From NCBI RefSeq assembly GCF_040802235.1, contig NC_133170.1:50787501-50851500 (forward strand): 64,000 nt of DNA. The letters run 5' to 3'. Below the pieces are notes generated by a model, which worked only from the letters and a program-made list of their open reading frames with translations, was not told the DNA's origin and did not search any database. The DNA comes from Manis javanica (Eukaryota > Chordata > Mammalia > Pholidota > Manidae). The position numbers and the translations under genes are program-made. This document shows, piece by piece, positions 39,101 to 49,300 of the stretch; positions within the stretch are counted from its first letter, which is position 1; each line of letters opens with the position of its first letter.

Positions 39101-40151
39101 CATGAACATATCTCCCTAGGTAAGGGAAACAAAAGCAAAAATGAACAAGTGGGACTATATCAAGCTGAAAAGCTTCTGCACAGCAAAGGACACCATCAAT
39201 AGAACAAAAAGGAACCCTACAGTATGGGAGAATATATTCATAAATGACAGATCTGATAAAGGGTTGACATCCAAAATATATAAAGAGCTCATCCTTCTCA
39301 ACAAACAAAAAGTAAGTAATCCAATTAAAAAATGGGCAGAGGAGCTGAAGAGACAGTTCTCCAAAGAAGAAATTCAGATGGCCACCAGACACATGAAAAG
39401 ATGCTCCACATCACTAATCATCAGAGAAATGCAAATTAAAACCACAATGAGATATCACCTCACACCAGTAAGGATCACCACCATCCAGAAGACAAACAAC
39501 AACAAATGTTGGCGAGGTTGTGGAGAAAGGCGAACCCTCCTACACTGCTGGTGGGAATGTAAATTAGTTCAACCATTGTGGAAAGCAGTATGGAGGTTCC
39601 TCAAAATGCTCAAAACAGACATACCATTTGACCCAGGAATTCCACTTCTAGGAATTTACCCCAAGAATGCAGCAGCCCAGTTTGAAAAAGACAGATGCAC
39701 CCCTATGTTTATCGCTGCACTATTTACAATAGCCAAGAAATGGAAGCAACTTAAGTGTCCATCAGTAGATGAATGGATAAAGAAGATGTGGTACATATAC
39801 ACAATGGAATATTATTCAGCCATAAGAAGAAAACAAATCCTACCATTTGCAACAACGTGGATGGAGCTGCAGGGTATTATGCTCAGTGAAATAAACCAGG
39901 CGGAGAAAGACAAGCACCAAATGATTTCACTCATATGTGAGTATAAGAACAAAGGAAAACTGAAGGAACCAAAGAGCAGCAGAATTACAGAACCCACAAA
40001 TGGACTAACAGTTACCAAAGGGAAAGGGACTGGGGAGGATGGGTGGGAAGGTAGAGATAAGAGGGGGGAGAAGAAAGGGGGCATTACAATTAGCATGTAT
40101 AATGTAGGTGGGTGCATGGGAAGGGCTGTGAAGCTCAGTGAAGACAAATAG
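36127..40151 (+). pseudogene. L1 copy D ORF2 (endonuclease-RT), broken
   Basis: Endonuclease: ITVNVNGLN at the start and AFILGDFHTPL, FSRIDHILGHKKSL in a 272-codon open stretch (36417-37235). [18 protein letters not shown] (37520-37852), then [16 protein letters not shown] and the catalytic FADD (38218-38229) in 38077-38769. C-terminal region: 336-codon open stretch 39141-40151 with cysteine-region [22 protein letters not shown] at 37850-37852 and several frameshifts separate the parts. The purine-rich tail stays open in frame to 40151, beyond the usual ORF2 end. Confidence 0.88.
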
Positions 40152-40277
40152 TGATTCTACAGCATCTTACTACGCTGATGGACAGTGACTGTAATGGGGT
40201 GTGTGTATGTGGGACTTGGTGAAGGGGGGAGCCTAGTAAACATAATGTTCCTCATGTAATTGTAGATTAATGATAAC

Positions 40278-40288
40278 AAAAAATCCAT
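40278..40288. repeat. Right target-site duplication of L1 copy D
   Basis: AAAAAATCCAT, one mismatch to 34124-34134. The A run makes the exact edge uncertain. Confidence 0.6.
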
Positions 40289-40639
40289 TATTTTTAGGAC
40301 TATATATCGAAATAATTGGGATTAGATGTCAGGATGTCTGGGATTTGTGGTGGAATAAATAGAATGGGGATTATAGGATGAAACAAGAGCAGCTAGGAGT
40401 TGATTGCTGTAGCTGGAAGACGTACACGGGGTCCGTTGTTTCTTCTTTCATGTAGGGTTGAGATTTTGTTAATTTTTTGGAATTAATGAAAGTTATTTCA
40501 TTTGCCAATGCATCTGCGTTTACGCATTCCTCATCATATTATAAAATTAGTAATTAGTAATGTCTACTAACACTTGAACTAGTCAACCGTTGACGAAGAG
40601 GTTTATAAATTCTTGCTTCCTCCTGGCTACTGTTTGGCA
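40289..40639. other. No feature recognised
   Basis: Unique-looking sequence marking the change from L1-dense to L1-free DNA. Confidence 0.4.
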
Positions 40640-40750
40640 AGGTAGGTGTTCGAATCCCAACTTGACAGATGAGGCAATGAAACGCAGAAAAGTCAAGCGC
40701 AGCTGCAGCTAGTTAAGAACTTAAAGTCTTAGAATTCCTAATTCCGGGCT
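40640..40750 (+). repeat. MIR SINE fragment
   Basis: GACAGATGAGGCAATGAAACGCAG, GCTAGTTAAGAACTTAAAG and the final AATTCC words in MIR order. Diverged. Confidence 0.5.
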
Positions 40751-40829
40751 CCTCCTCCCACAGCGAGAAGCTTTGAAAAGGAAGAGTGGGAAATGGGATA
40801 AAATACTTTTTTACGGAAAGCTTCAGGAC

Positions 40830-41260
40830 CTGAAAGAAGCGACTTCCGGGCTGGAACGGAGTCCTGTTCGGCCGCGGAGGTCCTCACTCGTCCTGGCCAC
40901 CAGGTGGCGCAGGCTGCTCACGGCGCAGAGGAGAGACGGGGCCGCAGCCGCGCCCGGGAACTGTGGCCGGACCCCAAGGCCAAGGGCAGGGCGCGGGGGG
41001 ACTTGCTCCCGCCAACAGTGCGAGGAAAGCTCAGTCGAGCCTAAAGTTACAGAAGTCACTGTAGGAGCCCTTGCCTGTGGGAGGACGTTTAGGGCTTTTT
41101 ATGGAGATAGCGCGGGGGGCAGGGGCTTAAAGTGGGGGTGCCTGCCCTGCTCTCTAAAATTATCAGTGACGGGCCCTGGGGGACGTTCCGAGGTCCCTCC
41201 GAAGCCGGTTGCTTTGGGGACCATCGGCTGAGGGCCTAGGGCGTATTTGGCGCTAAGAAA
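40830..41260. other. CpG-rich block at left edge of EOMES domain
   Basis: High GC with many CpGs by eye, containing the consensus CTCF motif. Edges are approximate. No exon recognised. Confidence 0.55.
40897..40910 (+). promoter_or_regulatory. Consensus CTCF motif, forward orientation
   Basis: CCACCAGGTGGCGC fits the 14-position CTCF core at every position. It sits 0.6 kb from the end of L1 D and at the left edge of the CpG-rich EOMES domain, pointing towards EOMES. Occupancy is inferred. Confidence 0.6.
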
Positions 41261-44130
41261 TCCTTCCCCGGGTGAACTCGACGCGCGCCTGGTCCCACGA
41301 AAGGATCCCGCTGGCCGAAGGAGAAGGTGGGAGGCGAGCGAGTGGATAGCCAGAAGTTTGCTTTTCTTTTCCGTAATAAGGAGAAATTAGGTAGCCACCA
41401 AGGTCAGAGTCCCCATCACGTTGAAAAGGGAAAAAAACACAACTCTATAACTTCAGGCTCCCGCGAAAGGTCCAGCTCCTGGGTGGGGAGTAAATCCAGC
41501 CCATGCCGGGTTCGGGCGGGCACCCCGAGAGCCTCAAGTGTTGTGCTGGGCCCAGGCCTCTGAGAGCCGCAGGGTGGGAGCCTGACCCCCGGAGGCAGGA
41601 GCAGGTGGACGGATTCCAGGGCTTCTAGTCCTTCCGAGCTGGACCGGCGGTGCTCGCCTCGTCGAAAACTTAAAGTGGAGGAATGCGGGAGGGAGGGATG
41701 GGGATTTCACAAAAGGAGACTCAATCCGGCTCACCAAGTGTTTTGCAAATTGCCTTTTAAAAGAGCCTCCCGAGGACGCCTGCGTGCAGCGAGGTCTGCG
41801 ACATCGCGACGCGGTAGGCAAAGTGGAAAGATGCAGTGTCCAGGTGAGTGGGAAACGAGTGATGTTTTTTCCCCCTCCTGGAGGCTCAATTTCTATTAAA
41901 ATCAAGAGGCATGCGGGAGCATTTACTCCAGAGCGTTTCCATGACACCTCCAGATTTATTTATTTTTAACTGCATCATCCCCTCCCCCCTTCTTGGTTCA
42001 AAAAGAAGGGACTGCAGAGGAAAGTTCTCCTTTACGCCCAGGTTTCAAACTAATCCAAGGTGGCTGGAAAGGAAGGAGGCAAGGATCAAAGCTGCACCGG
42101 AGCCTCGAAACTCTCCTTCGCGGAGCTGGGAGATGCTTTGCGGCAGACGCCAAGTGGGCTCCAACCCCGGCCCCGGTTCAGGCGGAGAGCCTGGCGCGCC
42201 TTATCTGCAGTTTCTCCTCCCCTGCGTCTGTTCGAACTCTTCCTGCCTTTCCCCACCCCACCCCGAGGGCGACTACCCCCGGCCCCAGCAATTCTCAGGG
42301 TCAGCCCCGCGGACACTGGGACTGAGCAAGGGAGCGAGCTCTTGCCGGGAGGGGTCGGGGTGCAGGAGGTCCTGCTCCGAGTTCTTCCCCAAAGCAGAAA
42401 AGATTTGCAGGGGCTACGGGCGGGCCGTTATTTTTCGTTTGTCTTTTTTTAAAAACCTTAACAACCAAAAAGTGCTTGGTGATGTAAAGACAGCGTGGAA
42501 AACGTCAAACAACAGTATATCCCACTCAGAATCGGGTCTTTTTTTACACTTCTTTTTCCTCTGGTTTTTGTGGAGGGTTTTTTATGTGTTGCCTTGTGCA
42601 TTTTTGTTTGGGGCAAGAATGGAGGTGGGGCGAGCGGTAGGCGGGCCGGCGGACCCCGAGCCGGTGTCTCCACCCGCGCAGGGAGGCGGCCGGCGCGGGC
42701 GCGAGCACCGGGACCCCGGCGGAGAAAGTAAACAAACGGGGCGCCCAGCCCTTGATCTTTATTTAAATAGAGGCTTGTTTATCGGTGTCATCCTAGGAGG
42801 ATTAATTAGATACATCTCTTCACAATTTGGTGTCTGACACTCCGTCTTAGGAATGCCTTATCACAAGGTGTTAATTGGGGCCACTCAGCCACTTACGTTT
42901 CTATTAAACACTGTGAGGGACTTTTCACAAGTACCAGGTTCTTTTTACTGTATGGTGCAAAAATATACAGGGCTCGAAATAGACTGGGGCCAGAGTCGGC
43001 TTTATCCCGGCGGTGATTAGCATTTTCCGGCTTTCTGGAGGGCAGGAGAGCACCTTCTCAAATTCCATCGCATCTCCCAGTGTACTCCGGTTCCTTGGGG
43101 ATGCGAGGGGGACGCGCTGACCAGGCTAGGGGATATTTGGGTTCTCCTCCCCGAGTCTGACTCTGTCATCAGTAAATATACTACGTAAACCCAATCTCAA
43201 AGCTTTTTGCTTTCAGCTCCGGAAAAATTCGGGGCGGCTTTGGCAAAGCGTTTTGCACAGGCACCGTCGGAGACCCGCGTCTCGAGTCCGAACCCAAGGT
43301 CACGGGCGGCGCTGGAGGAACTCGGGGCCAGGAAGGGTTGTGGGGAATGGGAAACGCGAGAGGCGAGGTACGAGCCCCCAGCAGCCTTAATTGCGCGCGG
43401 AAGGGGAGGAGGTCCCGGCTGATTGCTCGCCTCCCAGCAGCTAATCCTCTTAGCAGCTGCATTTCCGTGCCACGCCGTTAGCAGAATGACCCTCCCGGCC
43501 AGACCTTTACCCCAGGAGGGTCAGGAAGGGGCTGGAAGGTTTGCAAGCTGGGCAGAGCTGTCTGCTGATAAGCCTGGCGGGACGTCTGGCAGGAGGACAA
43601 AGGGCCCTCCGACCCACTCCTAGGTTTAACTCTCCGGCGGGCCCAGGGCTCAGCCAGGGGACGGGGTGGCCTTCGCCCTCCTGGGGAATGAGAGCCAAAT
43701 AAACGGCGCTAACGCCGAGGCGAGCCCTGGCCTCTTTGCGGAGTGGCAGTGCAAGGACCGAGCGGAATCCTCATTTTTAAGTGTCGCGCCCGCCCCCAGC
43801 CCGCGCCGCAGCCCGAGTTCCCCGGGGGGAGTTCGGCTACCCTCAAAGCGCCCGGCCCAGCAGCTGGCGAGGCGCGCAGCCTGCCGCGGGCGAGTGCGCC
43901 CGAGAGCTCCGCGTCAAAGAAAGCCGCAGGTTGGAGCTGAAGCCGAGCTGTGGGCGGTCCGCTTCCCGCCGCGCCTTGGGGACCCGGAATTCGTGGGCGC
44001 TTAAAGCGCCGCGGGGGTTCCCGGGGAGCCCACAAGGGCCCAGGGAGGGTGGCCCCAAGTAAGCCTAGGAAAGCGCCTGGAGCACTTAAGTGGGCTCGGG
44101 CCAGGCGGTGGCTGGGACTGGTCACAACGC
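41261..44130. other. GC-rich, CpG-clustered DNA downstream of EOMES
   Basis: Several CpG-dense clusters (about 41640-41820, 42060-42420, 42600-42730, 43070-44130) with more AT-rich gaps. No interspersed repeats seen. Clusters of this type around developmental regulators are usually unmethylated, Polycomb-marked valleys. It also holds the 308-codon ORF at 41911-42837, which is not called as a gene. Confidence 0.5.
42728..43010. promoter_or_regulatory. Candidate enhancer block downstream of EOMES
   Basis: An AT-rich, site-dense island inside GC-rich DNA. It holds GTAAACAAAC and TTGTTTAT (forkhead cores), GGATTAATTAGA (homeodomain), AGGTGTTA at 42866-42873 (T-box half-site) joined to TTAATTGG, and GATA-like sites. 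The sharp composition change and site density suggest a conserved element. The function is inferred. Confidence 0.35.
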
Positions 44131-44464
44131 GCAGGGGGTGGAGGTTTTCCAGGGTCTGGTTAAAACTGGTGTGTGCAACATTACATCTTTGCAGCGCCCC
44201 TCACCCCAGGTCCCATACCCATTGTCCAGACTTCTCAGTGGGACGAGGAACTAACCCCATTCACCTTCAAGTAAAAAGAAGACAAACAAAAGCATCCCCA
44301 CCCCCTCATGATTAGTGTCCACTTAGAAATTCTAGAGCCTTAAAAGAGGGGGTCGGGAGTGCGATTGGAGGCAGTGGTCACGATGAAGGGTGGAGGAGGA
44401 ATAAGAACAAGATCTTTAAAACAAAGATTAAAACCCATAGTACAGAAGACAGAGCTATGCCTGT
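44131..44464. other. No feature recognised
   Basis: Lower-GC stretch between the CpG clusters and the predicted EOMES poly(A) site. Confidence 0.4.
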
Positions 44465-44481
44465 TCCCTTAATGAACCACA

Positions 44482-44487
44482 TTTATT
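44482..44487 (-). terminator. Distal poly(A) signal AATAAA of EOMES
   Basis: AATAAA on the minus strand about 1.1 kb after the stop codon, followed on that strand by T-rich and TG/TC-rich sequence (around 44400-44455) that could serve as the downstream element. The alternative is the proximal signal at 45363-45368. Confidence 0.5.
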
Positions 44488-45362
44488 AAAAATGATTAAG
44501 ACTCTACATAAAAATCCGTATCTCTAAAAAGCTTCTAGGAGCTGTGGCATCAGGGTTAGTTTCTTCACATTACCAAGTTGAGTAGTGGGGGTGGGGCAGG
44601 AAGAGGGGGAAATAGGAGTTTTCTTAAACACATTTCAAGTTAGTACAGAGTAGGTGAATACATTCTGAACTATCTAAGAAGTAAACAGAATATTCCCAAA
44701 TATCCTGGGGATGATGGGAGAAACTATCCCGCAGCTCCTGCAGCTGTTGTCAGGTGATTTGCAAATTCTTTACAAAGCCAAAGCACCGATTTTACATACT
44801 CTCAGACACCTAGGCAGACTATTTGTACAATATATGCCACATGATTCTACAGTTTATCTAAGCACACACAACTGTACCCTTGAAAACTCTGTTTTGTTTT
44901 TTGGTGACTCCCTCCCACGCCCTCTCCTGAGTCCTGTGAGCACCCCAGCACACAGCGGAGGCCTAGCAAGTGAGGTGATCCTGAACTAGGGGCAAACATG
45001 GCTTGTTTCAAAAGTCTGGGAGGAATCCAAGTCAGGTAAAGCCATTACCTTCACACAAGTTTCTCTTGCCTCCCAGGCCTAATGTCTTTTGTCCCTAGGA
45101 GAAGGTAACAGCAAATAGTTCCCTGTTGAAGCTTAAGCCCCAGCCCTTCTCTTCCAGAGCAAAATACCTTACCACTCTGGGTTTCTATTTGCTAACAGAT
45201 TTACAAATAGAAAAGAGAACCAAAGCTTTCAACTCATTTGATAAGAGCCTGGGTACTCAATCTTCCCAGCCCTATGCTCGGAATGTTTTGTATCTCCAAT
45301 AAATAAATCCAGACCCTTCAATAACCTTAACATTTTTAAACACTTTCAAGTCCTCCATTAAC

Positions 45363-45368
45363 TTTATT
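45363..45368 (-). terminator. Proximal candidate poly(A) signal AATAAA of EOMES
   Basis: AATAAA on the minus strand 218 nt after the stop codon. It could give a short 3' UTR isoform. Confidence 0.35.
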
Positions 45369-45585
45369 TAAAAAAGAAAAAAAATTGATGGGCTCGTTTC
45401 AGCTACCTGCAGCAATCAAAAAGCTTTGGCACCTTCTTTTAGGGAATTGCACAAAACAGGATGCATCAAGGTGGAAGGCAAACATCTTTTTGGCAACCTA
45501 GGCAAAGAAGACAACAACAACAACAAAAAACCACCAAGTCCGTCTGCAAAAAGTTAGCTCATTTTTACGAGGTTAAAATAACTCG

Positions 45586-46324
45586 TTAGGGGGTTGTGTA
45601 AAAAGCATAATAACCCCCCATGCCTTTCGAGGTGTCTTTGCTGTACTCTTCAGCATTAATGTCCTCACACTTGATGGAAGGAGAATTTTCATTACTAGAG
45701 TTGCTAGGAGAGAGCCGCCTTCTCTTACAAGCACTGGTGTATACCCCCGAATCATTGGAATCGAGAGACTTGATGGAAGGGGGTGTTTCTATCCAAGAAG
45801 AGCTGATTTCTTCTTTGACTTTCTCCTTAGAGAGCTGATCTTCAGAGAACACAGGGGGGCTTGTTCTGGAGGTCCATGGGAGTCCAGCTGCCATCTTCCT
45901 CTGATAAGAACCTCGACCGCCCCACCCTGCCATTGCAGGGAAAGTTGGGTCAGGATAGTACCCCAGGGCGTGGGATGTCTGGAGGGGCAAGGATTTAATA
46001 CCATATGGGAGCAGGGTGCTGGGAGTATATTCAGACTCATAGGAACCGATGTCTAGTTTGTTGGTCCCAGGTTGCTGGACAGGCGTGACAAGCCACCGCT
46101 GGGGAGGATTGGCCACCTCTTCGCTCTGTTGGGGTGAAAGGAGGCCGTTGGTCTGTGGCACGGTTCTCTCGCCATTATAATATCGGGCTTGAGGTAAAGT
46201 GTTGACAAAGGGCTCCGGGAAGAAGGACTGAACTCCGTACCGACCTCCAGGGACAATCTGATGGGATCTAGGAGAATCCGTGGGAGATGGAGTTAACCTG
46301 TCATTTTCTGAAGCGGTGTACATG
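45586..46324 (-). CDS. EOMES: EOMES coding exon 6 (last), with alternative acceptor
   Basis: 739 nt from the acceptor TATTGTAG to the stop codon at 45588-45586. Encodes residues 461-706 in the long form, starting [10 protein letters not shown] second AG 57 nt downstream (next base 46267) stays in frame and would drop 19 residues (MYTASEND to DSPR), giving 687 residues. The exon carries the C-terminal activation region, a basic KRRR patch and the conserved YYAFYTTP end. Confidence 0.96.
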
Positions 46325-49300
46325 CTACAATATAAAGAGAAACACTTAAAAAAAAAACCCTACTGTTGTCCCCAAACAAACCTCCTCCCAGAGATGAAAA
46401 GGGTTTGCGTACTAGGCTCTGTCCTGGGAGCACTGGCCTGTAGGAATGGAGGGACAGCAGTAGGAGATGCATGTGCCCATTTCAGCTGGACTCTCAGCTC
46501 ATCAGGAAAAATCTCCCACCAGGAAACAAAAGGTTTCCTCTAAGGCATTTAACTATAGGAAATCCACCTTTGCAAATCCTGGAACTTGAAGAACTCAGAG
46601 CAACTCTCCCTTGACTGTGATGTAAGGAATGCAGGCTGGGGTGTTAGAATCCCAAATTTAAAAGGCATTTGCAGGGTTCTGTTGTTTGATGTTGTGAAAA
46701 TGCCATCCTCTTAGTTTCAGGTTTTTCTTATGTAAAAACAAATATAGATGGGGAGCAATGTTACCTGCTCCTGAGAGGATAAAAAAGTTGTATCAATTGA
46801 AAAGGAAGGTATATAAATGCAGATTATGAAAATTTCAAATCTCCACTCAAATGTTAAAAAAAACTCCTCATTTTTAAGTCCTTAACATTTCTATAGAAAC
46901 TAACAAAACCCTTCTGTGAAAATTCTAAAGCAAGATTAGTCAAGGCAAAAAATATGCAAAAACAAAAATAGGTAAAAATCCCAAACTTGAAAGCTCTTCC
47001 AAAAATGTCTTCCCAAGGAAGTGTCTGATTATGTATGTCCTGTTTGAAGATGACCATGCAAATAGGAATAAAACCTGCACTTACGAATCATAGTTGTCCC
47101 TGAAGCCTTTTGCAAAGGGGTTATGATCAATCTTGAGTTGAGTTATCTAGAGAGGGGAGAAAAATAGTTGTTGAGTGCTTTATCACACAGGATAGCTTTA
47201 GAGATTCGTGGGATGTCTAAGACACTCACATCTGTGTTTTGGTAGGCAGTCACTGCAATGAACTGAGTTTCTGAGAAGGTAAAAGTCTGAGTCTTCGACG
47301 GCTCATTCAAATCCTCCACACCATCCTCTGTAACTTCAACAATGTGCAGCCGTGGTTGGTACTTGTGTAAAGACTGTAAGACTATCATCTGGAAATGGTA
47401 CAAAAAGAGTTGCCAAATCTAAAATGTCTCTTAGAAGCAAGACAAAAGTCAGTTTTAACAAATTATATATTTTGGGATGGGACTGTTTCTTGCTTCTCAC
47501 AAAAACCTTTTACTAGTGCCATTTTTAAAGCTCTTGTCATTTCCATTTTTGAAACTGAAAACATAGCTGGGTATACGTGTACAACAAATGCTCTTTCCTT
47601 TTGCTTTCCTAAGTCCCCAAAAGATATCTGTCTTTCGGTTCCCAACAGTCAGTCAGTTCACTGTTAATGAAATCCAGTAAGAAAGTGACAATGAGGAAGG
47701 TCAAAAGAAAAGTTAGAAATAGGTGAGCAAGCAGGTGACAACTGTAAATAATATGAATACAGTGAAGAGGATGGAAACTCATCAGAAAGGAGATCTCTAG
47801 CCAGAAGACACCCCCTCCTCGGCCACACTACCTGGGTGTTGTTGTTATTTGCGCCTTTGTTATTGGTGAGCTTTAATTTCCCAAAGGATATCTCCTGTCT
47901 CATCCAGTGGGAACCGGTATTAGGAGACTCAGGATGAACATACATTTTGTTGCCTAAGAGAAAATGAAACAAAACACAAAACCCAACATGTGGAACTGCT
48001 TACAAATGGAGGTGGAGGAGGATGTCTGTTACCTATGGGCAAGATTTAAGAGGAGATTTAACAGCACAAATCTCCCAAAGGCTGGCTACCTAAGAAGACC
48101 AGGGGAGATCAAACACACGCCATTGACATCCCTCCCAGGGCCCTTCTGTGTCCAGCCTTCCTTGGACAAGGAACTCAATACTACTTCAACATATGAAGAT
48201 GGAGTCAACAGGAGATGCCTCTTGAAAGTCAGTTTGGGGCCTTCTGAAGCTTGAAGGGTGGCTGGAGTTTTGAAAGGCAGACTCAACCTTTGTGGGGGGT
48301 GCTTTCTCAAGTAAGATTTAGAAAACAAGGAGCTTTTGCCACCTGTGGGTCCTCAAACATAAAGATTGGTGGGGGCGGGGGTGGGGTGGAGTAGGGTCTC
48401 AGTTAAAGTTGTCTGCATTGGTAGTTAAGAAATCTGACTTAGCAATTCTTGGCCTCAAACAGTCAACACAAAGAGACTCCCACCAACACCTCTAGGCCCC
48501 AGAGGGGGGTGGGAAAAGTGCCAGATCTGAATATGAGTTGTCTTGAGAAAAGCTTCCCGCCCGCTCCTCCCTGCCCGGCCTCCTCTCTCCTCACCCTGCA
48601 TGTTATTGTCGGCTTTGCCGCAGGTCACCCACTTGCCCCCCTGGAAGCGCCAATGGTTGGGGTCCGCCAGCACCACCTCTACGAACACATTGTAGTGGGC
48701 GGTGGGATTGAGTCCGTTTATGTTGAAGCTCAAGAAAGGAAACATGCGCCTGTGCAAGGGAACAGAACCAGGATAAGCGATTTCAAGCAGGATGCCTGAA
48801 AGCAGGCCCATCGTCAGCCAGGTTTGCGGACACTTGGGCGTAGGGTTGGAGAACGACATTTAGAAGTTCACAGTTGAACAAAGTGCCCCGTACGATGTAA
48901 AATGTTTTGAGTCGGTAATCCTTGGAACATCTGTTTTCCTGAGTAATTTGCCCCAGAGTCAGTATTTCCCAAACTCACATGTTTCTGGGCCCTCTCCCAC
49001 TCAAATACTCGGCCCTTCCGATGCCCATTATTATTTTTTCTTCCAGTATGCTTAAAAATCATTACTTTTTATACATAGAAGTAACAGGGCACAAGATGAA
49101 ATTGTTCTTGTCAAAAGAATAAAATTAAATTTTACTGGTAAGGCACCTAAGTCTCCTCTGAGCGCCCCTCTCCTAGCACCCACTCTGCGCTTTCCGCCGA
49201 AGGAACCACTGTTGGCAGTTGGATGTGCATTAGAACTTCATCGCACCCCAGCGCCAGCCTGATCTGGCTCCAAGGCCTGCCTAACCAACTCCCCGGACTG

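Larger units (their letters stand above)
34135..40277 (+). mobile_element. Full-length L1 copy D
   Basis: About 6.1 kb sense L1. 5' UTR 34135-34954 starting GAGGAGCCAAGATGG, ORF1 34955-about 35870, ORF2 36127-about 40000, then a purine-rich segment (40020-40090) and a B/D-type 3' UTR ending AATTGTAGATTAATGATAAC before an A run. Same subfamily as copy B. Flanked by imperfect 11-bp duplications. It is the closest L1 to EOMES, 5.3 kb beyond the gene's 3' end. Confidence 0.88.
44465..45585 (-). other. EOMES: EOMES 3' UTR (predicted)
   Basis: Non-coding sequence after the stop codon, AT-richer than the coding exons, with no repeats recognised. The end is inferred from the distal AATAAA at 44487-44482, which would give about 1.1 kb. 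A nearer AATAAA at 45368-45363 would give about 0.24 kb. No transcript evidence is available here. Confidence 0.6.

Noticed and set aside
40773-41231. 152-codon ORF over the CTCF motif
   Set aside because: Starts in a MIR-flanking region and is Arg/Gly-rich from CpG content; no recognisable protein.
43666-44125. Several 110-140 codon ORFs on both strands
   Set aside because: Multiple overlapping frames open at once in CpG-rich DNA; typical lack of stops in GC-rich sequence.
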